Positions 22,813 to 30,368 of a stretch of 32,536 nucleotides of DNA are shown here, piece by piece. Each line of letters starts with the position of its first letter. The first letter of the stretch is position 1. The position numbers and the translations under genes are program-made. Origin of the DNA: Neobacillus jeddahensis (GTDB lineage Bacteria > Bacillota > Bacilli > Bacillales > Cytobacillaceae); contig NZ_CCAS010000046.1 in assembly GCF_000612625.1 (NCBI RefSeq), positions 1-32,536 of the forward strand. Reading direction: 5' to 3'. The notes under the pieces are model-generated. The model ran no database searches, had not been told where the DNA came from, and saw only the letters and a program-made list of their open reading frames with translations.

Positions 22813-25383
22813 CTAATCATCATAGCGATTTCTTCGGAATTTTTCTCGATAACAGGCATCACAGGTAGGAAAAGAATGGTCCCAGGGCAATTTTTTTCCA
22901 CAGTTTTTGCATTTTTTGACGAATTTTTTGATGTCTGTTTTTAAACGATCCTGTACCAGATCACTTATATCCTCGCGGAGCCTTTCCCAATATACGGCTT
23001 CTGTCCGCTCACCTAATCGATATAAAAATAATAAATGGAGACCGACTGCTTTATAGCTGAGCTCGAGATCCTCCAAACTTCGTTCCTTGACAATTGGTTC
23101 TGGCAGTTCCCTTCCATCGATAATCGCATACATGGTTTCTTCCCATTGTTTCGTAAGCGCTGGTTCATTTTTTGAAAATGGAAGGTGTAAAAATCCATAC
23201 AAATCCATTAAGGAAAGCCTTGCTTCTATCTCAGTCCCTGCTATAACGTGATAAAGTGACTTCTCCTCTGCAAGAGATGCCTTCTTCGTTCCTTTCGGGC
23301 TTTCAAATTTCCCCCATAGTTCAAAAAAAGTACCTAAGTCATGATGGTAGTGTTGAAAGCGTTCAAACACTGAATTTGTCGGTGCAATCGCAAAGGTATG
23401 AACCGGTTCGTCCTCTTGCAACAATAAGTTCCGCATTTTTTTAATATCACTTGTAAATGCGACCTTTCCAGTATCATAAATTCCCTTTCGACCAGCTCGA
23501 CCCGCTATTTGCTTCACTTCTTGTGAAGTTAACAAACGCCTCCTTGTTCCATCGAACTTTTCATTTTCTAAAAAAACAATTCGACGGATCGGCAAATTCA
23601 GGCCCATACCAATGGCATCTGTTGCTACAATTACCTTTGTTTTACCTTTGTTAAATTGCTCAATTTGCTTTTTCCTTGTTTCTGGAGGCATACTCCCGTA
23701 AATCATACTGACCGTATGTCCATCATTTTGCAGGCGTGAAGCTGTCTCTAACACACGCCTCCTGGAAAAGCAGATAAGTGCATCACCTTTTTTAACGTGT
23801 TTAATATGAAATTCTTTTGTTTCTACTTCAAGAGGAGTATCACGACTGTATTCGTGAATTTCAATTTCAGCATTACCTAATAATTGGAGCAGCATCATTT
23901 TCGAATTTCTACTTCCAATGATATGAACTTCTTTTGCATTGGCTTTCATAATAGCTTTGTACCAAGAAAATCCACGGTCTTTATCAGTCATCATTTGTGC
24001 TTCATCAATAACTACCATTTCGTAATAGTCTTTTTCGTGAAACATTTCTACTGTACAAGAAATATGTTGAGCTCCTTCAACCATTTTCTCTTCCTCACCT
24101 GTTTTTAATGAACAAGGCGTTCCCTCAGCATTCAATTTATCATATACCTCAAGGGCTAATAAACGAAGCGGTGCCAAATACAAACCACTAGTGGCTGCTT
24201 TCATTCTTTCGAGTGCATGATGAGTTTTCCCTGTATTGGTTTCCCCGATATGAAGGACATAGCGGACATGCCGTTGTAAGGATGGATCATATTCTGCACC
24301 AAAGATATCCGCCATCATCCGTTCTTCTGCCTCTTTTTTTCGCAGTAGCACTTCCTGTTCTTCTTTTTGCCTTTTCTCTCGTTCCTGAAAATCTTTTTCA
24401 AAAATAGCCTGATGTATCTCCAAATCAAAAGGTATTTCGGCTAGTTTTAATAAATCTGTTAGGTATTCAGCCTGAATATCTTCAATAATATAATCCTCAA
24501 TATCATAAAGAAGCTGGGCGATACTACCTTTTACGAATGATGCTGATAATTCTTCATGGAAAGTTTCTAGGAAAGTCTCCTTAAGCATTGTTGGAAGCTG
24601 CTCTAAAACCTTCTGGGGAATCTGCTCCGAGATATAATCAGAAATTAAACTTTCATAAACAAAAAAATAGGTTTGATATTCATATAAACTCCTCCCCCAG
24701 TTTACTGTCTTATGAATATCACCTGTTAATTCCTCAAAAAATGTGGCCACTGTTGTGTAGGCGGACGGATTAAAGGCTCCCTGATCAATTAATTTCTCCT
24801 CAAGGGCAAAAGTATCCACAGATTGGAACTTTACATTGTTTTTAAGGTCTGCATCTAATTGTTTCGCCACAAAGTAGCGAATGGATAAATAGAAAAGGTC
24901 ATATTCTTCTTCCAAAATAGCTGCAGCAGTATCTTCGATTTCACCGCGGAAGACCTGTCTTTGTTCATCCAATTTCTTTTGCTCTTCCCGTTTTAAAAAA
25001 TTTATTTTTGCCTTTTGATAACGTTGCTCCCATAGTTCACTGCTACCAGTGAACTGATCCATAATCCACCCCATTGTATCAAAGGACTGATAGGTTCTCA
25101 TTTCATCTCGGAAAAGTTTATTTAACAGTTTTCGGTCAATCCCTTTTACATCAAATCCTTTACTGCTTAAAAAATCCTTTTTTTCATTTTTTGGTACATC
25201 ATTTGTTGATTTATTCAACCAAACGTTTACCCAAATTTGATCGATATAGTGGGACCGCGCATCAATGTAATGCTCAAAACTTGATAGCGACTCTTTCGTT
25301 TCTAAAAAGTGGTCGATATCTTCATATACTTTCATTTTGGTATGTTCGACCGCTTGAGGGTATATAATGGTTAATTTATTCAT
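22813..25383 (-). CDS. SUV3-like superfamily 2 RNA helicase with C-terminal zinc ribbon
   Basis: About 856 residues. The first ~360 residues are a helical, Glu/Lys-rich region ending in a coiled coil (KDFQEREKRQKEEQEVLLRK). The helicase core follows. Motif I is GETNTGKT (about 380-387), motif Ia is LAPLRLLALEVYDKL and motif II is VIDEAQMM. The motif III region is IIGSRNS, and motif VI is QIAGRAGRKG (about 625-634). GxTNxGKT, DEAQM and GRAGR are typical of SUV3, the mitochondrial RNA-degradation helicase. The C-terminus has CKNCGKK...CDACYRE, a four-Cys zinc ribbon. I chose ATG 25383, behind ATAGGAGGG, over ATG 25407. A role in RNA turnover is inferred from the family only. Confidence 0.85.
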   Translation of the reverse strand: MNKLTIIYPQAVEHTKMKVYEDIDHFLETKESLSSFEHYIDARSHYIDQIWVNVWLNKSTNDVPKNEKKDFLSSKGFDVKGIDRKLLNKLFRDEMRTYQSFDTMGWIMDQFTGSSELWEQRYQKAKINFLKREEQKKLDEQRQVFRGEIEDTAAAILEEEYDLFYLSIRYFVAKQLDADLKNNVKFQSVDTFALEEKLIDQGAFNPSAYTTVATFFEELTGDIHKTVNWGRSLYEYQTYFFVYESLISDYISEQIPQKVLEQLPTMLKETFLETFHEELSASFVKGSIAQLLYDIEDYIIEDIQAEYLTDLLKLAEIPFDLEIHQAIFEKDFQEREKRQKEEQEVLLRKKEAEERMMADIFGAEYDPSLQRHVRYVLHIGETNTGKTHHALERMKAATSGLYLAPLRLLALEVYDKLNAEGTPCSLKTGEEEKMVEGAQHISCTVEMFHEKDYYEMVVIDEAQMMTDKDRGFSWYKAIMKANAKEVHIIGSRNSKMMLLQLLGNAEIEIHEYSRDTPLEVETKEFHIKHVKKGDALICFSRRRVLETASRLQNDGHTVSMIYGSMPPETRKKQIEQFNKGKTKVIVATDAIGMGLNLPIRRIVFLENEKFDGTRRRLLTSQEVKQIAGRAGRKGIYDTGKVAFTSDIKKMRNLLLQEDEPVHTFAIAPTNSVFERFQHYHHDLGTFFELWGKFESPKGTKKASLAEEKSLYHVIAGTEIEARLSLMDLYGFLHLPFSKNEPALTKQWEETMYAIIDGRELPEPIVKERSLEDLELSYKAVGLHLLFLYRLGERTEAVYWERLREDISDLVQDRLKTDIKKFVKKCKNCGKKLPWDHSFPTCDACYREKFRRNRYDD

Positions 25384-25427
25384 ACTATTCCCTCCTATAA
25401 ATTTCATTTTCCTTTTTCAAAAAAGTT

Positions 25428-25448
25428 ATGTATAATGTGAGTATACAT
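25428..25448. promoter_or_regulatory. Inverted repeat over divergent promoters (antisense RNA and helicase)
   Basis: ATGTATA-N7-TATACAT is a perfect 7-7-7 inverted repeat. It contains TATAAT (25431-25436), the -10 of a predicted plus-strand promoter, and on the minus strand TATACT, a candidate -10 for the helicase gene. It may be a regulator site or simply back-to-back -10 elements. Confidence 0.45.
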
Positions 25449-25459
25449 GATCATATAGT

Positions 25460-25497
25460 AAAAAAGACCGAGTATGATGAAAAATAGCTCGGTCCTG
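25460..25497 (-). terminator. Terminator of the toxin mRNA
   Basis: On the minus strand GACCGAG (25494-25488), 15-nt loop, CTCGGTC (25472-25466), then T6. It ends the toxin transcript before the helicase promoter. Confidence 0.75.
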
Positions 25498-25534
25498 CAA
25501 TAGTTGGTTCCTGAACGGGGATCGGCGAAAAGGC

Positions 25535-25584
25535 AATAATCCACCGCTTATGCTTGCCGGCTCAAGGGTGGATTATTTTTTTTT
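25535..25584 (+). terminator. Terminator of the predicted antisense RNA
   Basis: An 11-bp perfect stem AATAATCCACC/GGTGGATTATT with nine T at its end. The T-run overlaps the stop and final AAA codons of the minus-strand toxin gene. Confidence 0.88.
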
Positions 25585-25656
25585 ATGAAAAGACAGAACC
25601 GTGACAATGAGACTAGCAAACGATACAGCTAACATCAATGCTTGAAATACTGTCAA
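25573..25656 (-). CDS. Holin-like type I toxin peptide, 27 residues (BsrE/BsrG/TxpA-like)
   Basis: The peptide starts (M)TVFQALMLAVSFASLIV and ends LSFHKKK: a short polar start, one hydrophobic helix of about 18 residues and a Lys tail. This is the pattern of B. subtilis BsrE and BsrG and of database entries called putative holin-like toxin. I chose TTG 25656 because AAGGGGGG lies 7 nt upstream and the product then begins MTVFQALML as in the family. ATG 25662 and GTG 25665 are too close to that site. The promoter is at 25726-25755 and the terminator at 25460-25497. Such peptides insert in the membrane and are kept silent by an antisense RNA; none of this is tested here. Confidence 0.75.
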   Translation of the reverse strand: MTVFQALMLAVSFASLIVTVLSFHKKK

Positions 25657-25725
25657 AAGCATCACCCCCCTTCATCGGAGATGTGCCACCCACCCTTGAG
25701 AAATCAATTCTATTGCCTTTACATT

Positions 25726-25755
25726 ATAGCATGTACTAAGATACCGAACAAGTGT
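25726..25755 (-). promoter_or_regulatory. Promoter of the toxin gene (extended -10)
   Basis: On the minus strand TTGTTC, 17 nt, TATAAT preceded by TGC, i.e. TGCTATAATG, a consensus extended -10. The predicted mRNA start is near 25716, giving a leader of about 60 nt containing GGGTGGGTGGC, which could fold against the start region. Confidence 0.6.
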
Positions 25756-25758
25756 TCT

Positions 25759-25950
25759 TTATAGGTTATGTTTCTCGCAATATTGATCAACTAAATCTTC
25801 AATTTGATCCAGTTCTGGATAATTCCCAGAAAACTGAAAGTGAATTTCCTCGATAAAGTTCTCTCTATTATACACATGAATCGCCCCATTTTGCTCAATC
25901 ACACTAAATTCTGGTACAAACCGATAACCGTTGCGTTCAATGGCTCCCAT
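25759..25950 (-). CDS. DUF5370 family protein (YbxH-like)
   Basis: 63 residues starting MGAIERNGYRFVPEFSVIEQ and containing AIHVYNRENFIEEI and a C-terminal DLVDQYCEKHNL. This matches the small Bacillus DUF5370/YbxH proteins as I remember them. The family is of unknown function, predicted beta-rich and cytosolic. ATG 25950 has AAGGAG upstream at good spacing. No terminator separates it clearly from the toxin promoter immediately downstream on the same strand, so low-level readthrough into the toxin transcript is possible. Confidence 0.8.
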   Translation of the reverse strand: MGAIERNGYRFVPEFSVIEQNGAIHVYNRENFIEEIHFQFSGNYPELDQIEDLVDQYCEKHNL

Positions 25951-26009
25951 ATAATTCTCCTTTTTTCATTTTTTTAATAGTATAAGCAGAAAATGGATAG
26001 ATATCCGAA

Positions 26010-26060
26010 CTAAAAAAGGAAGAGGATGGCGGCTCTGCACACATCCTCTTCCTTTTTTAG
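26010..26060. terminator. Terminator of ppdK
   Basis: CTAAAAAAGGAAGAGGATG pairs perfectly with CATCCTCTTCCTTTTTTAG: a 19-bp stem with a 13-nt loop and T-tracts on both strands. It begins immediately after the ppdK stop codon. Confidence 0.95.
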
Positions 26061-26061
26061 T

Positions 26062-28731
26062 TTAGGCTGTCGTAAAAATTTCTTGTTTATTTACCTCATG
26101 ACGAATCGTAGCTTGGGCTGCTGCTAAACGGGCAAGCGGCACACGGTATGGCGAACAACTCACATAATCTAGACCCATACGGTAGCAGAAATCAATGGAG
26201 CTTTTCTCGCCACCATGTTCCCCGCAAATACCTGTTTTTAATGCTGGTTTTGTCGCTCGCCCCAGTTTGACGCCCATTTCTACTAACTTGCCAACCCCTT
26301 CCTGGTCCAGAACAGCGAACGGGTTTTCTGGAAGGACTTTATTTTCAATATAGGCCTGCAGGAATTTTCCTTCTGCATCATCCCGACTATAGCCAAAAGT
26401 AGTTTGTGTTAAATCATTCGTACCAAAAGAAAAGAAATCCGCTTCCTCCGCGATTTGGTCAGCAGTTAGGGCAGCCCGTGGAATCTCAATCATCGTACCA
26501 ATTGTATAGTCAAACATCCTTCCCGTTTCATACTGGACCTTCCCGGCTGCCGAAATAACCAATTGGCGCATATGTTTTAACTCATTCACATGGCCGACCA
26601 AGGGAATCATAATTTCTGGTTCAACAAGGATCCCTTTTTCAGCAAGCTTTGCTGCCGCATAAAAAATTGCCTTCGCTTGCATTTCATAAATTTCCGGATA
26701 AATCATGCCTAGGCGACACCCGCGGTGGCCAAGCATTGGATTAAATTCATCTAATTGGCGAATCTTTTTGAGCAGTTGCTCTTGTCTCTTCAATTCAAAC
26801 GATTGCGGATCCGTGATTTGGAGTTTTGCCACCTCAACTAATAGTTCCTCTTTATCTGGTAAAAATTCATGGAGTGGTGGGTCAAGCAAACGAATCGTTA
26901 CAGGGAACCCTTGCATCGCTTCGAAAATCCCTTCAAAATCCCCTTGTTGCATAGGTAAAAGTTGATCAAGGGCTTCCATTCTCTCATCATAATTGTCAGC
27001 TAAGATCATTTTTTGGACAATCGGAATCCTCTTCAGATCCATAAACATATGTTCAGTTCTACATAAACCAATCCCACCTGCGCCAAACTCAAATGATTTT
27101 TTAGCATCTTCGGGATTATCAGCATTTGCGCGAACACCGATTTTCCGTTCCTGGTCTGCCCAAGCTAGCAACAGTTGGAATTCATCTGATAGTTCTGGGT
27201 CAATCATCGGAATTTCCCCGAGCATAATTTCACCAGTTGAGCCGTCAATTGTAATAATATCTCCATAATTCACCAGCGTTTCACCAACAGTAAATTGTTT
27301 CGTTCTTAAATCAATCTTTAATGCTTCACATCCACAAATACAGGCTTTACCCATACCTCGTGCCACAACAGCAGCGTGACTCGTCATCCCGCCACGGCTC
27401 GTTACAATTGCTTGCGAGGCAACAATTCCATGAATATCATCTGGAGTTGTTTCCGGTCTAACTAGAATTACTTTTTTACCATCATTGCTTAAGCTTTCTG
27501 CTTCATCTGCGTCAAAGACTACTTGACCAGTAGCCGCTCCTGGTGAGGCTGGTAGACCCTTTGCTAAAATGCGCTTTTCAAATTTATCATCAATCCGACT
27601 GTGTAAAAGCTGATTTAATTGATCAGGATCTACTCGCAGTAATGCAGTCTTTTTATCAAGAATCCCTTCCTTTACCATTTCAACTGCGATCCGGATTGCT
27701 GCCTGAGCGGTCCGTTTCCCATTACGAGTTTGTAAGATAAATAGTTTTCCACGTTCAACTGTAAATTCAATGTCCTGCATTTCTTGATAATGCTGTTCAA
27801 GGTGTTTACATATTTCGGAAAATTGGTTGAAAACCCCTGGCATTTCATCTTTTAGAGTGGCAATCGGTTGTGGTGTCCGAATCCCCGCAACCACATCTTC
27901 CCCTTGAGCATTAATCAAGTATTCTCCATAAAGGACATGCTCACCCGTGGAAGGATTCCTCGTGAAAGCAACCCCTGTTCCAGAGTCATTCCCCATATTA
28001 CCGAAAACCATACTTTGAATGTTAACCGCAGTCCCAAGATGATCGGGAATTTTATTCAAGCGGCGATACACAATCGCCCGCTGATTATTCCATGAATTAA
28101 AAACAGCATTAATCGCAAGGAATAGCTGCACCTTAGGGTCTTGTGGAAACTCTTTTCTTGTATGCTTTTTCACAATCGCTTTATAACCACTGATAACTTC
28201 CTGCCAATCTTCGGAAGTCAGTTCCGGATCAGAAGAATAGCCCTTTTCCTCCCGTGTTTCTTCTAAAAACTGTTCAAAATAAAAGGTATCTATTTCCAAC
28301 ACAACATTACTAAACATTTGAATAAAACGGCGGTAGGAATCATAAGCAAAACGTGGATTATTCGTTAGTTTTGCCATACCAATAACTGTTTCATCATTCA
28401 TCCCAAGATTTAGGATTGTATCCATCATTCCCGGCATTGAAAAGACCGATCCAGAACGCACTGAGACAAGCAAAGGATTATTTGGGTCACCGAGTTTTTT
28501 ATCCATTTTATCCTCTAAACAAGTAAGAGCCTCTAATGTTTGTTCTTCAACAAAGGTCGGGATCGTTTTACTAGCATCATAGTAAGCATTACAGGCTTGT
28601 GTCGTAATCGTAAATCCGAACGGAACAGGTAAACCAATCCGTGTCATCTCTGCTAGATTTGCTCCTTTTCCCCCTAGTAAATCTCGCATACTCCCATTTC
28701 CCTCATGAAATAAGTAAACAAATTTATCCAT
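26062..28731 (-). CDS. ppdK: Pyruvate, phosphate dikinase
   Basis: 889 residues, the normal bacterial length. It interconverts pyruvate, ATP and phosphate with PEP, AMP and pyrophosphate. Domains in order are the ATP-grasp region (LLGGKGANLAEM near 18-29, LLVSVRSGSVFSMPGMMDTI near 85-105), the swivelling phosphohistidine domain (SRGGMTSHAAVVARGMGKAC, catalytic His near 455) and the PEP/pyruvate barrel (GLCRTEHMF, GTNDLTQTTFGYSRDD, TGICGEHGG). The Thr two residues before the catalytic His, the site controlled by the PPDK regulatory protein, is present. That regulator is encoded directly upstream with only 2 nt between stop and start, so the two are translationally linked. ATG 28731 has GAGGAG upstream. 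Confidence 0.96.
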   Translation of the reverse strand: MDKFVYLFHEGNGSMRDLLGGKGANLAEMTRIGLPVPFGFTITTQACNAYYDASKTIPTFVEEQTLEALTCLEDKMDKKLGDPNNPLLVSVRSGSVFSMPGMMDTILNLGMNDETVIGMAKLTNNPRFAYDSYRRFIQMFSNVVLEIDTFYFEQFLEETREEKGYSSDPELTSEDWQEVISGYKAIVKKHTRKEFPQDPKVQLFLAINAVFNSWNNQRAIVYRRLNKIPDHLGTAVNIQSMVFGNMGNDSGTGVAFTRNPSTGEHVLYGEYLINAQGEDVVAGIRTPQPIATLKDEMPGVFNQFSEICKHLEQHYQEMQDIEFTVERGKLFILQTRNGKRTAQAAIRIAVEMVKEGILDKKTALLRVDPDQLNQLLHSRIDDKFEKRILAKGLPASPGAATGQVVFDADEAESLSNDGKKVILVRPETTPDDIHGIVASQAIVTSRGGMTSHAAVVARGMGKACICGCEALKIDLRTKQFTVGETLVNYGDIITIDGSTGEIMLGEIPMIDPELSDEFQLLLAWADQERKIGVRANADNPEDAKKSFEFGAGGIGLCRTEHMFMDLKRIPIVQKMILADNYDERMEALDQLLPMQQGDFEGIFEAMQGFPVTIRLLDPPLHEFLPDKEELLVEVAKLQITDPQSFELKRQEQLLKKIRQLDEFNPMLGHRGCRLGMIYPEIYEMQAKAIFYAAAKLAEKGILVEPEIMIPLVGHVNELKHMRQLVISAAGKVQYETGRMFDYTIGTMIEIPRAALTADQIAEEADFFSFGTNDLTQTTFGYSRDDAEGKFLQAYIENKVLPENPFAVLDQEGVGKLVEMGVKLGRATKPALKTGICGEHGGEKSSIDFCYRMGLDYVSCSPYRVPLARLAAAQATIRHEVNKQEIFTTA

Positions 28732-28733
28732 TA

Positions 28734-29549
28734 TTAAAAGCTCCTCTCTTTTTTCAGTACCTCTATAATCAAGCCTGCCGTTTCTTCCACTGCTTTGTTG
28801 GAAACATCTATGACAGGACAGCCTACACGTTTCATTACTTTTTCAGCATGATCTAATTCATTAAGTATTCTTTCAAAGCTTGCATAATTAGCCTGTGTTG
28901 CCAAACCTAATGCTTTTAGGCGTTCTTTTCGAATTTCATTTAATTTGTCCGGTGAAATGATTAGCCCAATACAATTTTTTCTTGGAATTTGAAACAATTC
29001 ATCAGGCGGTTGCACCTCAGGAACTAATGGAACATTGGCAACCTTAAAACGTTGATGGGCTAGGTACATCGATAATGGAGTTTTTGAGGTTCTGGAAACT
29101 CCCACTAATACAATATCCGCCTTTAATATCCCCCGCGGATCACGTCCATCATCATACTTAACAGCAAATTCAATGGCCTCAATTTTGCGGAAGTACTCTT
29201 CATCTAATTTTCTCATTAAACCTGGCTGGTGATGTGGCGCCTTATTAAACTTCGTTTCAAATGCATTCATTAGCGGACTAAGTAGGTCCACTGCCATGAT
29301 GCCTTCTTCAGCAGAACGACAATCTAAATACTCCTTTAAAGATGGAATGACGATCGTATAGGCAATAATAGAATGGGCCTTTTTTGCTAACAGAATGACA
29401 TCTTCAATATCTTCAAAATCTTCTACATAAGAATTCCTCCGAATATCAACCTGACCTCCATTAAATTGTGTTGCCACTGCTTTTACAACAAACTCAGCCG
29501 TTTCACCAACGGAGTCAGATACCACATAGACAACTTCTTTCTGTACCAA
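28734..29549 (-). CDS. yqfL: PPDK regulatory protein (bifunctional Ser/Thr kinase and phosphorylase), YqfL family
   Basis: 271 residues; the DUF299/PDRP family that phosphorylates, using ADP, and dephosphorylates, using phosphate, the Thr near the catalytic His of PPDK or PEP synthase. Visible signatures are VVYVVSDSVGETAEFVVKA at the N-terminus, the P-loop GVSRTSKT (150-157), and VPEVQPPDELF with the C-terminal RVGCPVIDVSNKAVEETAG. The start is TTG 29549; GAGGAG lies about 10 nt upstream and no better start is in frame. In B. subtilis yqfL follows ccpN but no ppdK exists there. Here its likely substrate is encoded next in the same unit. Confidence 0.93.
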   Translation of the reverse strand: MVQKEVVYVVSDSVGETAEFVVKAVATQFNGGQVDIRRNSYVEDFEDIEDVILLAKKAHSIIAYTIVIPSLKEYLDCRSAEEGIMAVDLLSPLMNAFETKFNKAPHHQPGLMRKLDEEYFRKIEAIEFAVKYDDGRDPRGILKADIVLVGVSRTSKTPLSMYLAHQRFKVANVPLVPEVQPPDELFQIPRKNCIGLIISPDKLNEIRKERLKALGLATQANYASFERILNELDHAEKVMKRVGCPVIDVSNKAVEETAGLIIEVLKKERSF

Positions 29550-29566
29550 AATTTAAGCCACTCCTC

Positions 29567-30226
29567 TTAAACTGATTTTTCCTCCATTACTTCTAAATAG
29601 GCCCGTGTAATTGTAGTTTTAGTAATTCGTCCTACAAGCAAATATGTATACGGTGGCCCGTCCACATCTTTCACAACTGGTAAGGAGTCAATGTGATTAT
29701 GGATTAGTTTTTTTGCAGCATCCAGTAAGGTCTCTTCTGGAGTAATGGTAATGATATTTGGCATTCTTGTCATGATGACACTAATCGGCAATTCATGAAG
29801 ATCTCGATTCCCAAGTGAAGCTCTGAGCAAGTCTTTTCTAGAAATCACCCCTGCCAAATGACCATTTGTATCTACTGCATATAGCGTACCAACATCCTCT
29901 AAATATAACTGAACAATCGCATCATAAACGGAGGTTGATTTTCCAACTACAATCGGGACTGCCTTATAATCATTTACTTTTTGAAGAAGAAATCGCTCTA
30001 CTTGGCGTTTAACTTGGTATTTCTCATTAAAGAAATAACCTACTCTAGGACGCGCATCTAAATTACCTGACATCGTTAGGATGGCAAGATCTGGTCTTAA
30101 TGCAGCTCGAGTTAATGAAAGTTTCTCAGCAATTTCTCTACCTGTTATCGGACCATTTTGTTTCACAATTTGTAGGATTTCGTCCTGGCGCTTTGTTAAT
30201 TTAATTATTACCACCTCCTTAGCCAT
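29567..30226 (-). CDS. ccpN: CcpN-type transcriptional repressor of gluconeogenesis (HTH + two CBS domains)
   Basis: About 219 residues. An N-terminal HTH region opens KLTKRQDEILQIVKQNGPIT and continues SLTRAALRPDLAILTMSGNL, closely matching B. subtilis CcpN (YqzB). Two CBS domains follow (about 85-145 and 155-215), which in CcpN sense nucleotides. CcpN represses gapB and pckA on glucose; here its unit also holds ppdK and its regulator, fitting PEP/pyruvate control. The start is problematic. ATG 30226 has no ribosome binding site, while a perfect AAGGAGGTGG lies inside the frame at codons 3-6, with only ATA/ATT codons at proper distance after it. I list the ATG but the true start may be non-standard. 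Confidence 0.9.
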   Translation of the reverse strand: MAKEVVIIKLTKRQDEILQIVKQNGPITGREIAEKLSLTRAALRPDLAILTMSGNLDARPRVGYFFNEKYQVKRQVERFLLQKVNDYKAVPIVVGKSTSVYDAIVQLYLEDVGTLYAVDTNGHLAGVISRKDLLRASLGNRDLHELPISVIMTRMPNIITITPEETLLDAAKKLIHNHIDSLPVVKDVDGPPYTYLLVGRITKTTITRAYLEVMEEKSV

Positions 30227-30337
30227 TAAACATGTTACATTATATGTATAGATTATAAATGTGCTATACTTATTTATATATAGTATATTACATTTAATTT
30301 AAAATCGAAACAATAACTTTTTAAAAAATTTCAACAA

Positions 30338-30366
30338 AAAACCTCGTCGGTGGATGACGAGGTTTA
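30338..30366 (-). terminator. Terminator of the Fpg/Nei gene
   Basis: On the minus strand AAACCTCGTC-N7-GACGAGGTTT followed by TTTTG, starting immediately after the stop codon at 30369. Confidence 0.92.
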
Positions 30367-30368
30367 AA

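Larger units (their letters stand above)
25443..25584 (+). ncRNA. Predicted antisense antitoxin RNA of a type I toxin-antitoxin pair
   Basis: Predicted transcript from the promoter with -10 TATAAT (25431-25436; the -35, TTTCCT, is poor) to a very strong terminator: AATAATCCACC (25535-25545), 21-nt loop, GGTGGATTATT (25567-25577), T-run to 25584. It contains a second hairpin, GACCGAG...CTCGGTC (25466-25494). No open frame with a ribosome binding site is seen. Its 3' end is antisense to the toxin stop codon and last three Lys codons. The body is antisense to the whole toxin 3' UTR, the arrangement known for BsrG/SR4 and BsrE/SR5. Existence and ends are predictions. Confidence 0.6.

Noticed and set aside
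30230..30300. CcpN-like motif (ATGTAATATACT) upstream of ccpN
   Set aside because: Only 9 of 11 consensus positions in a very AT-rich stretch; chance match likely.
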